NCBI GenBank assembly: GCA_025917655.1
Contig: CP084616.1
Location: 1,736,001 to 1,800,000, forward strand
Reading direction: 5' to 3'
Source: Chlorella sorokiniana
Lineage: Eukaryota > Chlorophyta > Trebouxiophyceae > Chlorellales > Chlorellaceae
DNA: 64,000 nt
Part shown: piece by piece, positions 1 to 11,095 of the stretch
How the letters are laid out: the number at the start of each line of letters is the position of its first letter
Numbering within the stretch: the stretch's first letter is position 1
Made by a program: the position numbers and the translations under genes
Notes under the pieces: generated by a model
Databases searched by the model: none
Told to the model about the DNA's origin: nothing
The model's input: the letters and a program-made list of their open reading frames with translations, nothing else

Positions 1-3000
1 ACGCCGTGGGACAGATCAGCTAGCTTAAGGACGGGCAAGGGGGAGGAGACAGGCTTCAGAAGCTGAAGCAACTCCTCCCTGACCAGTGCTGCCCACCCAC
101 GTCCATCCAACTTCAGTCACCCCATCCCTCCAATCGTTACTTCGATCTTTCGATGTGTCGATTGGAAGGGCCGGCCCATCCCTCCCATTCAGTTTCTGTG
201 ACTTTCGCGTGACAAAACCGGGCCACCCACCATCTTCTGGTAGCCCATGTCCACCAGCTCCTGCCGCCCCTTCCACGTGTTGTTGCGCTCGTTGTTGGGC
301 TGCCCCACCCACACCACCTCGTACTCGTACTCCTTGCGAGCCATGCGCCTGCGGTAGTCGTTGGGAAGGGGGTGCGTGTGTGTGTGTGTGTGTGTGTGTC
401 GTTGGTCATGAAGGAGGGGGGATGAGGTGTGTGTGTGTGTGTGGCCATGAAGGGGGAAGGGTAGCGGGGCGGGATGGGTATGTGTGTGTGTGCAGGGGTG
501 GGACCCTGATGCGGAGCGGGCAAGAGGGGCGGTTATGGGGTAGGAGGGGGAAAAAGGGGGCAGGACCACGCTGTACACACCCTCCCCGCCGTTCCGCTGC
601 CTTTCTCTGATGGACTTCACTGTCTGTCTGCCCGGGACACCATGCTCGACCCTCTTGAACAGGAACACCTCCATTGCCCAGTAACGACCGCGCTGCCACC
701 CAACTGCCACCCAACCAGCCCACTGCACCACCACCAACCTCGAGTTGAGGTAGTCAACCACCCGCTTGCCAGCCGCAATGGCGGCCGACCGCGCCGCCTC
801 CTCCTCGTCGGTCAGCTTCACTGTCGCCTTCTCCAGCGCCTCGCGGTCGTCGCCGTCGGCGTAGCTGTGGGGGAGGGAAGGGAGAGTGCGGGGGTGTGGG
901 TGTCTGTTTGCGGGAAGGCGAGGCGGGGGGGGACGGCGGGCACAGAACCGGCAGAGAGCTGGCAGGAGGGGAGGGCAGGGAGTCACAGCTAGCATGGTGG
1001 GCTGCCGCCCCGCCAGGGGAAGTCCCTTGCAAGAACCAGTTGTGAACGCATAAGGCAGCCACGCAAAGCAGACACGGCAGGCAGCTGGCCAGGGGCGGGC
1101 GGGGGGTGCCTCGCGTCGCTCACCGCCACCAGATGTACTGGGAGGGGGTCATGTCGAGGTGCTGCTCCACGTGGTGGAAAGCGTGCTGCGCCACGTAGGC
1201 AAGGCGCAGATTGGGGTGCTTCCACACCGCGCCTTCCTCGGGCAGCGTCTCGCCTGGACGGGGGGCGGGGGGGGCGGCGGGGCACCACACATCATTACAC
1301 GGCTGGGGGATCAGCAAATCATTACACGGCTGGGGGATCGGCAGTGACCAGGCGCAAAGGGACTGCAGCAGAGTGTGAGCAACGTGCAGGCAAGCGCATG
1401 CACGCGAAGAGCTCCCCTGCCGCCTCAGCAACAAACAACCAAACAGAAGGCAAGAGCGGGAAGGCCCAGCAAAGCCCCTCCCTCTTCCTCCTCCAATCGG
1501 GGCAGACATGGTGCTACGTAAGACAGCCCCTCACCGCACAACAGCTTGATGAGCGTGGACTTGCCGGCGCCGTTGGCCCCCAGCACGGCGATGCGGCTGG
1601 CCAGGCACACGCGCACCGTGACGTCGTTGAGCTGGGCTTGGAGGCGCCGGGCCACGAAAACGCCACCTGCAGCACAAAGCACACATGCCAAGGGGAAGAG
1701 AGCGAGGGAAGTCAGGCGGGCCACGCTATGCCGGGACACTGCTTGCATAGCCCGAGCAGCGGTTCAGCTGCAGTGCTTGACAAAGCATGACCAAAGCATG
1801 ACCACAGCGTGAGCACAGAGTGGCGCACGTTGGTCATCTTGGCAATGGACTGAGTCTTGCCCTTGATGCCATCCAGGAAGCCGGGCTCGGGAACCTGCGC
1901 AAGGAGGAAAGCAGCAGGGGGAGGGACGGCAGGGTTTGAGGACAACCGAGCTGAGGTGGCAAACGGGGCACGACTTTCCACCCACACCCAGCCTGAACAC
2001 CCGTTCTGCGGCGGCGGCAGTCAAGCGGCCCTGCCGTCGCTTCCTCCTCCCCGCCGGTGCCGCCAATTGCAGCCACGCTGCGGTCATGCTGGGGCGCCTC
2101 ACTTGAAGCGCAGCGTGGCGGCCGCCAGCTCGTAGTACGTCTTGGCCTCAGGCTTGACCTTGACAAACTCCGACAGGTTGCCTGGATGAGAAGGGGATGG
2201 GGTGCAGGGCGGGGGTGGGCGGGGCCTAGTTAGATGGGGGATTTCAAAGAAGCAAGGATAAAGCCGCGGCAACAGGCCATGGCGCTGCCGTTGCAGAGCA
2301 GCACACGGCACGCCCACCGCATGCCAAACCAGCTGGCGGCCCCCTCGCCAGGCGCCTGGCCCCGCTGCTGTGTTGCCTGCACTACATGCACCCGCCCTGT
2401 GCCACCCCTCGCTGCGAAGCCTGACATGCAGCGCCCCACATGCAGTACCGCCTGCCTGTACAGCGGCCTCACCCTTGTAGTGCACCAGCTTGCGAGACTC
2501 GTAGTGGATGATGTCGGTGCACACGTTGTCCAGGAAGCCGGAGTCGTGCGACACAATCATCTGCGGGGGAGCAGGCAGACGAGGGCGCCGTGGAGGCGTG
2601 GCAAGGGGTGGGGTGAGGAGAGGTGGAGGTGTGGCAAGGGGTGGAGTGAGGAGAGGGTGGGAGTGTGGCAAGGGGTGGGGTGTGGAGAGGTGGGAGCGTG
2701 GCAAGGGGTGGGGTGACGAGAGGTGGGAGCGTGGGATGGCAGGCGCCAGGAGGAGGAAAAGAAAGGGGGTGCGCTGGGAGCATGCCCAGCAGGCGAAACA
2801 GCTTAAACGGGCCGCCTGCTGGCGCCTTGTTGGAAGCTCCCGAAGGGGAGCTGTGCCCGTTGCCAGACAAACAGGACTGGCCGGCGCGAATCAGCTCAAT
2901 GTCACTAACTAGCCAAGAAAGGAGGAGGTGTGTCGCCCACCGAGGAGATTTCCGGGCGGTTGACCAGGTAGTTTTCCAGCCAGGCCACGTTGGCGACGTC

Positions 3001-6000
3001 CAAGTGGTTGGTGGGCTCATCCAGCAGCAGGATGTCGGCACGCATGAGCATGGCGCGGGCTGGGGGCGGCAAAGCGGGGTGGGGGTGGGGGCGGCTGTCA
3101 GGCGGCGGCAGGATGGCGTGTGCTGGGGGCGGGGTGCTGGAGTCTGCTGCCGCCCTCTGTCCCCTGCCCCACAGCTCCCTCGCTTTGCCCGCCAAATTTC
3201 AGCTCTCCAAGCCTGAGAACGCATCAACATGCACGGTGCCTCCTCGACTTCTCCGCTTGCCACGCACCCAGAGCCAGCTTCATCTTCCAGCCGCCCGACA
3301 GGGAGCCCACGGGGGTGGCCTGCAGCTGCGGGGTGAACCCCACAGACGACAGCACCTCCACCACCTGCTCGCGGCTGGGCTTGGCCGCCTCCTGAACCAC
3401 GCGGTCGCCAAACACAAAGTCCACCACGCCCGTGGAAGACTCTGCGGCACCGGGGGGGGGGAGGCGGCCAGAGTGCCGGTGTTGGCCGGGGCGGCGGTGG
3501 GGCGGCGGGCAGGGGGATGCGCAGCCGGCTGCGCCGATGCAGGCTGCCGCCGCGCTCACCCGAGGCGTCGATGTCGTGCTCCACATACACCGTGCGCAGC
3601 ACCTCCTTGGGTGGGAACCCGTCCACCTTGCCGTTGCTGAGACGAAGGGAAGGGTGTGAGTGTGGGGGTGGGGGGGCGCGGGGGTTACAGATAGTGGGCA
3701 GCAACAGGAGACGTGGCGGCTGAGAAGGGTGGGCAGCAACTGCAGATGTGGGGTCACCGGCGGCGCTGACGGGCCCAAGGGCTGCAGCAGGGCAGCAGGC
3801 CGGCAGCCCACCTGATGGCACGCATGAGCGTGGACTTGCCCGCGCCGTTGGCCTGCGTCAAAGGGGGCGCAGCGCAGCGGTTCAGCATGCAGCTGCGCAA
3901 GGCCGGAGGCTGCCATGGGCTGCAATGACACCAGCCTCTGGCTCCCTGCCAACCCAACCAAAGAACCATCACCCCCCCCGCCGCCCCCCCAGACACACAC
4001 CGACACACACAAACCAAGCGTGACTCACGCCGCACAGGCCGTATCGGCGGCCGCGCTTGAGGCGCAGGCGCGCGTTGTTCAGCAGGATGCGGCCGCCGTA
4101 GCCGAGCGAGAACTCGCAGTTGCACAGCTCCCTCTCGCCGTCGTCCTCCTCCTCCTCCTGCGGCGGCGGCGGCACGTGGAGGGGGCTGGCTTGGTGGGGA
4201 CGCCGTGCGCCGCCGTGAAGCGAGGATTGAAGGCCTCAACTCCACTTCAGTGCAGCCAGGTCAATGAGTCGACCAGGGCTGGGGAAGGCCGCAACGATGG
4301 GATGAAACCGGGCCTCCTGTGCCCGGCGCCTGTGCACGACCACCTCTCAACCCGCGGGCGCCACCCTGCACAGGCATGCAGCCCCCAAGACACAGAAAAG
4401 CAAGCGCACGACAGCGCAGGGCAGCAGGCGGCTCACCACGGGCGGCTCCCCCATGTGGTGCAGCGCCCACTGGTGCAGCGCGTGGGCGGCCTGCGTGGCG
4501 GGGCCCTTGTCGCCGCCAAACAGCGCCGCCAGGTACGGCACCACGTGGTTCTCCCAGGCCCTGCGGTACAGGCAGTACGGTGCGACACGGTTCAGTCCCA
4601 TGCTGAACAGATCAGCACCGTGCAGCGCAAGCTACAAGGGGCCTCAAGGCAGGAGCGCCCCAAAAGCTCGGGCAGCTCCCGGATTGACGCGGTTTTATGT
4701 GCCCCAGCGGCCAGGCCTGCGCCTCCCAACCCCCTTTGCATGCAAATGCTCAGCGCACCCGACCAAGCCTCGCCTGCACACTTAACGACACCCCATGCGC
4801 CAGCCATGCACCCGACCAGCTGCCCAGCACCACCTCACAACAACGCCGACACCAGCACCAGCCCCACCCGCCCACTCGCCCACCCACCCACCTCTGGCTG
4901 TGTGCCTTGGCCAGCACCAGAGACTCGCCCACCGCCGCCACGTGACCCAGCACCGCCGCCGCAAAGCCGCCGCGCAGGTCGGCGCCGGGGCCGCCTCGGC
5001 GGCGGCGGAGCGCAGCGCTGCCGCCACCTGCTCCGCGTCGGCAGCCCGCCCCACCTCCGCCTCCTGCTTGTCGGCAGCGTCCGACACGCGCTGCAGCGCG
5101 TCGCGGGCCGCGCGCCCACCTGCGTCAGGGGAAGCGGGGTTTGGGGCGAGCACAGGCTTGGGTTGTGCCGGCAATGGCGAGGGAGGGGTGGAGGCGGTGC
5201 GGAGAGGATGTGGACGCGCTTCTTGGGGCCGGCTCAGCGACAGGCCAGCCCAACAGTTGGGAGAAGGCAGCAGACAGCGAACCAAGCGGAACAAGCACAG
5301 CGACAACCACAACAACAGCCTCGATGTTCCCACAACAACAAAAGAACCATGTTGTGACTGAGCAAACAAACGAGATAACCAAAATGCAAGACATGATCAC
5401 AGCCATCAAACGCACCTCCCGCAGCTCCGGGTCCGCAGCCTCGTTGGCCAGGCGATCCAGCAGCGGCTGCAGCTGCGGCAGGAAGGGCCGCGCCTCCGCA
5501 GGGTCTTGCACCTGCCGTGGAAGGACACGGGGAGAGACCAGAAAGAGAAGTTGAGTCCAGGTGCGACGGCCTGGTGCGCAAAGCATGACGGGGCTCGGCT
5601 TGCGGCGGGCCCCGGCGGCGGCCCTAGGACCAGAGGTGGCCGACCAATGGAGGAGGCATCGGCAAAAACAGCTGTCCAGGCGAGCATCCAGTCAGCTGCT
5701 CGATGCGCTGCCGCCCACAACACACGCAGCACAGCGCAGCACAGCGCAGCGAGGCCCACCAGCTTGCTCATGTTTTCGATGATGACGGCGGCGCGGCGGT
5801 TGACCACCATGGACCGCTCGCGCAGCGCGCGCAGCATGAGGGGCACCATCACCGCCAGGCAGCCGTCCTCCATGGCCTGCGGTACAGCGGTACAGCAGTA
5901 CGGCGGTACCGACAGGTCAGACAGGTCAGCACAACACGGGGCGCGGGTGCAGTGCAGCCGGGACGCAGCATCGCAGCATCGCGCCCGTGTGAGGCGAGCG

Positions 6001-7711
6001 GGGGTGCCGTCACGATTCGGCTGCGGATCCGGCAGCGGAGCGGAAGGCATGCGGGGGCACGCACAGCGGCCAGCGCAGCGCCGTGCCGGCTGCAGCGTCT
6101 CCGCGCTGCGCTGCCCTCCCCTCCCCTCCTCGCCGCCCTGAGCAGCAGGTGCCCAGGTGCCCCCCTGCGCTGCGCTGTGCGGCCTTGCTGGAGGCGCGCT
6201 CGAGCCGCAGGCGGCCGCCCCACCTGCACAAACGTGGTGGCCGACAGCTTGGCCACCACCTGGGGCACCTCGTCCGGGCGAGCGATGCAGGAGACGAGGG
6301 CGGGGGTGTGGGGCTCCAGGTCGCGGTTGCCTGCGGTGGCGCACGCCGCCAGCATGGCCGCCGTCGCCGCTGCCGACACCTGCGCAAGAGGGGGCGGGGG
6401 GAGACGCAGGCGGCGGCTCTTGAGGTTACCTGCGGGCTTCGTCCCCCATCCGCGTGACTGGGCGCCCACAGAGCCCCTGCTGGCTGCGCTTGTGGCACGC
6501 AGACCGCTTTGTTCAAGGTTCGACCGGTCCAAGGTTTGACCGGTCAACACGGCCCACCGCGCGGTGCAGCACCCACCTCGGGCCGGATGTCCACCATGCA
6601 CTCGGAGACGCGCGGCACCACCGCCACCATGCAGTGCGCAAACTCCTGCAGGGGGATGGGATGCAGGAGGGATGCAAGAGCATGAGAAGGCTGTTAGCCC
6701 AGAACACCAAGCGGAAACAGGGCGGGCTGCCAGCAGGGCGGGCGGGCGTGACGGCAGCAGAGGGCGGGTAGGCTGCCGCCGCCGCCCCCGCTACCGGCGC
6801 CGCGGCGCCGCTCACGCGGCTTCGGACCCCCCCGCCGCTCTCCAGCCCCGAGCGCGAAGCATGCGGGGGCTCACCCCGGGTTGCGCTTGGCCAGCTGCTC
6901 CAGCAGGCCGAGCGCCGCCGCGCGCGCCTGCCACTTGAGCCCCTGCTCAGTGCCCGCCAGCAGCAAGCGCACGGCGGCGCCGGTGGCATGCGCGTTCATG
7001 CTGGCAATCTGGGCGGCGCCAGCTGCTGCCGCCGCCTCACGCACTGCTTTGACCTGGGGCCAGCAAGCGGGACGGGGAGCAACCAGCCAGTGAGGGCGCC
7101 CAGCAGCGATGGGCGGTGGGGGTGCATGGGACAGAGGGGCAGGGCGCCGCAGCGGCGAGCTGCCTCCCGCCGCCAGCTGTCGCAGCGCGTTCTCATCAGG
7201 GTCTGCGGGCGGCGCACCTTGTCGGCGTGACGCGCCAGCACAGCGGGCAGCATGGGCAGCAGGAAGGGCTCGGCGGGGCGGCCGCCCTCATGGGCCACCG
7301 CCGCGTACGCCGCCAGCCCCGCCTCCCGTTCCATCGGCAGCGAATCCTCCCCTATCGCCTTCTCCAGGGCCGCCAGCAGCCCTGCGGCATGCAGCGCAGC
7401 CACGCCTTCCCGCAGCGCGGCGCCGCCCAGTGCCGCCGCGTCGCGGCTGCCCGCCGCCAGCAGCTCCTTCAGCCGGGCGGCCGCGGCGCCGGCATCGCCC
7501 CCGCCGCCTCCAGCACCTCGGCGTAAAGCTCGCTGGGGCCCTTGGGGGAGGGGCCTGCGGCGGCGGCCTTCTTGGCAGCGACACCTTCCTCCAGCGACAG
7601 CTTGGCCACCGCTTCCTCCGCCGCCGCCGCCGGCTTGCGGACTATGAGCCGGATGCCGCCGGTGGCGGGGCGGGGAGGCTTGCCGGCCTCAGCGCCTCGA
7701 GGCGCGGTCAT
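1..7711 (-). CDS. Translation elongation factor 3 (eEF3), partial
   Basis: Cytosolic ABC-family ATPase that in fungi binds the ribosome and helps E-site tRNA release. The order of parts matches eEF3. From 7711 downward there is an Ala-rich start ([11 protein letters not shown]), then HEAT-type exons at about 6875-7053, 6577-6645, 6223-6380, 5760-5878 and 5416-5512. The first ABC domain follows: Walker [11 protein letters not shown] near 3812-3857, signature [12 protein letters not shown] near 3270-3310, Walker [12 protein letters not shown] near 3005-3040. The second Walker [14 protein letters not shown], is near 1535-1585. The motif [18 protein letters not shown] is near 1125-1180, and the chromodomain-like insert specific to EF3 ([11 protein letters not shown]) is near 310-350. 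The rest of the second ABC domain lies off the window. Introns are numerous. One-base shifts in a G run near 7513 and a C run near 4978 look like consensus errors. An ordinary ABCF protein is less likely because those lack the HEAT region and chromodomain insert. Confidence 0.9.
370..400. repeat. (GT)n microsatellite in eEF3 intron
   Basis: A run of GT dinucleotides, with further short GT runs around 428-442 and 480-492. It lies in the eEF3 intron next to the chromodomain exon. Confidence 0.9.
1288..1343. repeat. Direct tandem duplication of about 27 bp in eEF3 intron
   Basis: Two nearly identical copies of a unit beginning atcattacacggctggggg lie side by side. They differ at one position near the end of the unit and sit inside an intron close to a splice junction. 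Confidence 0.85.
2580..2740. repeat. G-rich minisatellite in eEF3 intron
   Basis: About five imperfect copies of a 33-35 bp unit built on gtggcaaggggtggggtg and gagaggtggga. They fill an eEF3 intron between the Walker B exon and the exon encoding [12 protein letters not shown]. Long open frames across it on both strands come from the repeat and are not genes. Confidence 0.85.
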
Positions 7712-8379
7712 GGATGCCTGCGGGAGGGGCAGGGGCCTCGCGTTGGCCCGGCACCCAAAAGTGGCGGCGCCTGCATGAGTGGCTGCAGAGAGACTCGTGC
7801 AATGCTTATCATTCATGCAGCTCACCTGAAATCTAAAACTTGCGTGGAAGGGGAACTGGGCGCAATGTGGCGCAAAGTGCTGAAGCGCCGGCACCTGGCA
7901 CGGCTCTGAGAAGGGAGTTGCTGGCTCCTGGATGTCTTGGACACCGCTGAGCGCAGCAGAAAGGACCGGCCCTGCCGGCCACCCTCGCACGTGAACGTCA
8001 GCATGCTGCCCGCCTGACGGTGGCGTACTGTCTGAGTCCTCCGCTCCTGGCCGCAGGCCACCTTTGCGGCGAGCCCTAGCCTGAACGCCATCGAGAGCAC
8101 ACGAATCTTGTTATCTGCTGCTTGAATGTCTTACAGTGGGCGCAGAGTTGGCTGCCGCCGACAGGTGCCGTGCCAGCTGGGCAGAGTGACAAGGGGTCAG
8201 CGCAGCATGCAGCACTCTTTGTAGTGCGCGGTGGTACAGTCACACGTCTGTATCTACCATCAGAAACTCTGTCAGAAACTAGGGTCAATAGGGCCATGAG
8301 GCACCGACCTCCCGCGCCAGCCGAAGCACTGCTGCCGCCGGTGGCGTCGCCGCCGGTGGCGTCCCTTGCTTGCAGCTGT
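7712..8379. other. Spacer between eEF3 start and GATA gene 3' end
   Basis: No coding signal is recognised. It holds the presumed eEF3 promoter on the minus strand and the 3' region of the upstream GATA gene. No clear TATA box was seen close to the eEF3 start. Confidence 0.5.
8131..8135 (-). terminator. TGTAA-type poly(A) signal of GATA gene
   Basis: TTACA on the plus strand, read as TGTAA on the coding strand. It lies about 245 bases after the inferred stop of the GATA gene. TGTAA is the established chlorophyte polyadenylation signal. Confidence 0.45.
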
Positions 8380-10360
8380 TCAACCGCCGGCCTGCAGAGC
8401 GCGGGCCGCCTGCCACACCCTGGAGTCGGCCGCCAGCAACGCCTCCACCTCAGCGCTGACAGAGCGGCGGCCGGCGCCGCAACCAGCACCCTCGTCGCTG
8501 CTGCTGCCGCTGCTGCTGCTGCCGCTGGTGGGCGGCAGGAAGGCCGGGTCCAGCGCGGCGGCCAGAGCCAGCAGGGGCGCCGCTATTGAGAAGCCCAGAT
8601 CGTCGGCAGGAGCGGGAACACGCCGCCCCGCACGGCCGCCGCGGCCGCCACGGCCCCCTCCGCTCAGCCGCCGCGCAGCTGCTGCAGCGCGCTTGGGAGG
8701 GGGGCGGGGGAGGGCGGCGCTGCGCGTGCAGCGGGGTGCCCTCCCGCGCCCGCTTGGAGCTTGGGCGGCGGCTGCCGCACTTGCCGCGGCGTGCGCCGCC
8801 AGAGCCTGCAGAGGGGGTGCCGCTGGGATGTCTGCCACAGGCTGCTCCTCTACCTGCGCAGCATCGCCAGCCTTTGCTGCTGCCGGCACGGCTGCTTCGT
8901 TTTGAGTCCTGCCTGTGGCCCGGCTTGGCCCAAGCTGGACCCCCAGGGCCAGCTGGGAGCTCGGGCAGTGGCAGGGCTGCTGCCGCCGCAACGTCGCCAG
9001 CCTCCGCCATTGGCTCAGACTTGACGAGCGGGATCGGAACGGCCGCCTGCGCCTGCTGCTCCTCCTGCTGCCGCCGCTGCTGCTGCTGCTGTGCCGCTGC
9101 GGACGAGGCCCCAGACACAGCGCCCTGCTGCTGCCGCAGCTGCGCCGCCGCGGCCATGTGCTGCTGCAGCCAGGCCTGCTGCTGGTCGGCGGAGAGGCTG
9201 GGTGCCGCAGGCTTCTGCGCAGCCGCTCCGGCGGGCTTGGGCGCGTCAGGCTGGCTGGCGGGCACCGCCGCCGTCGCCGCCAGCTGCTGCCGCTGCTGCA
9301 CGGCTGCTGCCGCCGCCATCGGGAGCATGAAGTACCCTGCCTGGGTGCGGGCTCCTGCCGCTGTCCCAGCCGCCCCGGGGGCCAATCGCATCATCATGGG
9401 CAGGCGCACGGCGGCAGCCGAGGGTCTTGCGGCGGCGACAGGCGCCACGCCGAGGCGCACGCCGCCGGCCGGCCCCGCCCCAACCGGCATTGGCACCAGC
9501 ATGGGCACCATCATTACTGGTCGGTTGGCGGTGGATGGCATGCATGCAGTGGCAGACGCTGCTGCGGGCGCGGCTGGCACCTGCGCCGCCGCCTGCAGCG
9601 GCTGCACGTCCCGCGCAAGAGCGCATGCGTGGCCTCCGCCCTGCTGCCGCTGCCGTGCAGCCGCCAGCGCGGCCGCCTGCTGCCCTGCAGCTGCTGCAGC
9701 ATTGCGGCGGGGACCATGACCGCCGAGAAGGGCTGAGGCATGTGGGGGTGGGGGCGGCGGCCGCGGAGCGGGCGGCCCGCCAGTCAAGGTGCCCTCGGCC
9801 TTCATGCGATCGCGCCGCCGCTTGCAACCTGCCAGCATAGGATACGCAGGCAATGCTTCATTGGTCCATGCGATGAGCTGTGCCAGGACCCGGCAGCCAG
9901 CGCGCCAGGCTTCAAACATTCTCTGAGCAGGTGACAGAGCTGTGACAGAGGGACGACAGCGTTGCCGCCTCCAGCTCACCGCAGGCATTGCAGATGTACC
10001 CGTTCACGCCCTCGTCGGCGCGACGCCAGAAGCAGGTGGACGTGGCGCCGCAGTGTATGCAGACCTGCAGGGGGCCAGCAGAGCGTGCCAGCAGTCGGTG
10101 GAGCCGCGGTTGCTGTGAAGGCGGTGCCGCCACCTGCAACCCGGCCTGGCAGGCCCGCTCGGCGCGGTAACCCGGGTCACTAGCACTTTAGAGACATGGT
10201 TGTAGATGTTGAATGCGCAGTCGGCGCGAAAGAGCAGCGAGGCGGCCTGGCAGGGGCAACCGGCAAACGCGGCGTTGCTCTGCAGCCCAAGGGCGATCCC
10301 TCACCCGCGGCAGTGCTGCTTTTTCTTGGAGCGCGGCTGCTCGGGGACCCAGGTCTCCAT
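8380..10360 (-). CDS. GATA-type zinc-finger protein, Gln/Ala-rich
   Basis: Probable nuclear DNA-binding regulator. Exon 1 starts at 10360 with METWVPEQPRSKKKQHCRG. A second short exon reads LLFRADCAFNIYNHVSK. The next exon (about 9979-10066) holds the finger CIHCGATSTCFWRRADEGVN followed by GYICNACG, a CX2C-CX2C finger with the WRR core of GATA fingers. After it comes a basic stretch CKRRRDRMKAEG. The remainder is long and low-complexity: polyalanine, glutamine runs, a LVKSEP motif resembling a sumoylation site, and a Ser-rich acidic end. Exon 1 is out of phase with exon 2 unless one G is added to the run at the donor near 10304, the same type of fault seen across the window. The reading through the repetitive tail is uncertain, including the stop at 8380. 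Confidence 0.7.
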
Positions 10361-10438
10361 GGCGGCCTGTTGGGGCGCAAGACCACCCGAAGCCGAAACG
10401 GAGAGAGCTAGGGCGCGTTGAACTGCTGTCCCTATTGA

Positions 10439-10446
10439 TATTTATA
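10439..10446 (-). promoter_or_regulatory. TATA box upstream of the GATA gene
   Basis: TATAAATA on the minus strand, about 80 bases before the METW start codon. This is a good position for a core promoter and stands out in very GC-rich surroundings. Confidence 0.5.
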
Positions 10447-10895
10447 GTGTTGCCGTCGTTGCAAACAGGTAGGAAACATTCGAAGGGCACAGGGCGTTCG
10501 CCACCTTGAAAAAGGTCAGCCCAGCACGAACGTAGCACGACCAGTGCCGAGGCGGGGATGGATTCATTTCGTGCGACCGTGCCGTGAGATGGGACCCTGT
10601 CGCCTGTGCATGCCGAGGCTCTCGCGTGGCTTTCCCGACACGCCCTGCATTTCACTCTGGGGAAGTTCTCCCTCCCTCTGGCTGGGCGTTCTCCGCTGTG
10701 GGCTCTCCAGCAGGCTGCCCTTGCCCTGCTTGCACACCAGCTGTCAAGCAATCTGCCCTGGCAAGGAGCACACCACATGCAACCCTGTCCTGCACAAAAC
10801 CTGCTGGCGCTAAGGTCATCGCCAGCAGGCCCGACAGTGGCCGCCCACCGTCGCCTGCCCTGCCTCATCCCCGTCCCCGCAATCGTTGTGGGCTC

Positions 10896-10900
10896 TTACA
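10896..10900 (-). terminator. TGTAA-type poly(A) signal of RPL7
   Basis: TTACA on the plus strand, about 185 bases past the RPL7 stop codon in the direction of transcription. Confidence 0.45.
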
Positions 10901-10980
10901 TGCACGCACACGCGGCGCGGTACCGCAGAGCGGGCGAGGGTGCGACGACGGAGCGCGGCCGCGCTGCCGCTCGTGTCAGG

Positions 10981-11095
10981 CGCAAGCCTCCGCTGGGGAG
11001 CGCCAGGCAGTGCGGGCCGCTGCCGCCGCCGCTCAGTTCATGGCGCAAGCCTCCGCTGGGAGAGCGGGCCGCTGCCGCCGCCGCTCAGTTCATGG
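10981..11095. repeat. Tandem duplication spanning the RPL7 stop codon
   Basis: Two adjacent copies (10981-11043 and 11044-11095) start with cgcaagcctccgctggg and end with gccgctcagttcatgg. The second copy contains the last codons of RPL7 and its stop. The first copy lies in the 3' UTR and carries about 11 extra bases. It looks like a local duplication of the gene end. Confidence 0.85.

Noticed and set aside
189-995. A 268-residue minus-strand frame with His-Thr repeats
   Set aside because: Only two short parts of it are eEF3 exons; the His-Thr stretches are translation of the (GT)n intron repeat.
8450-9988. Long overlapping frames on both strands around 8.5-10 kb
   Set aside because: GC-rich sequence leaves several frames open. 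Only the minus frame with the Gln/Ala tail continues from the GATA finger; plus-strand frames have no recognisable domain.
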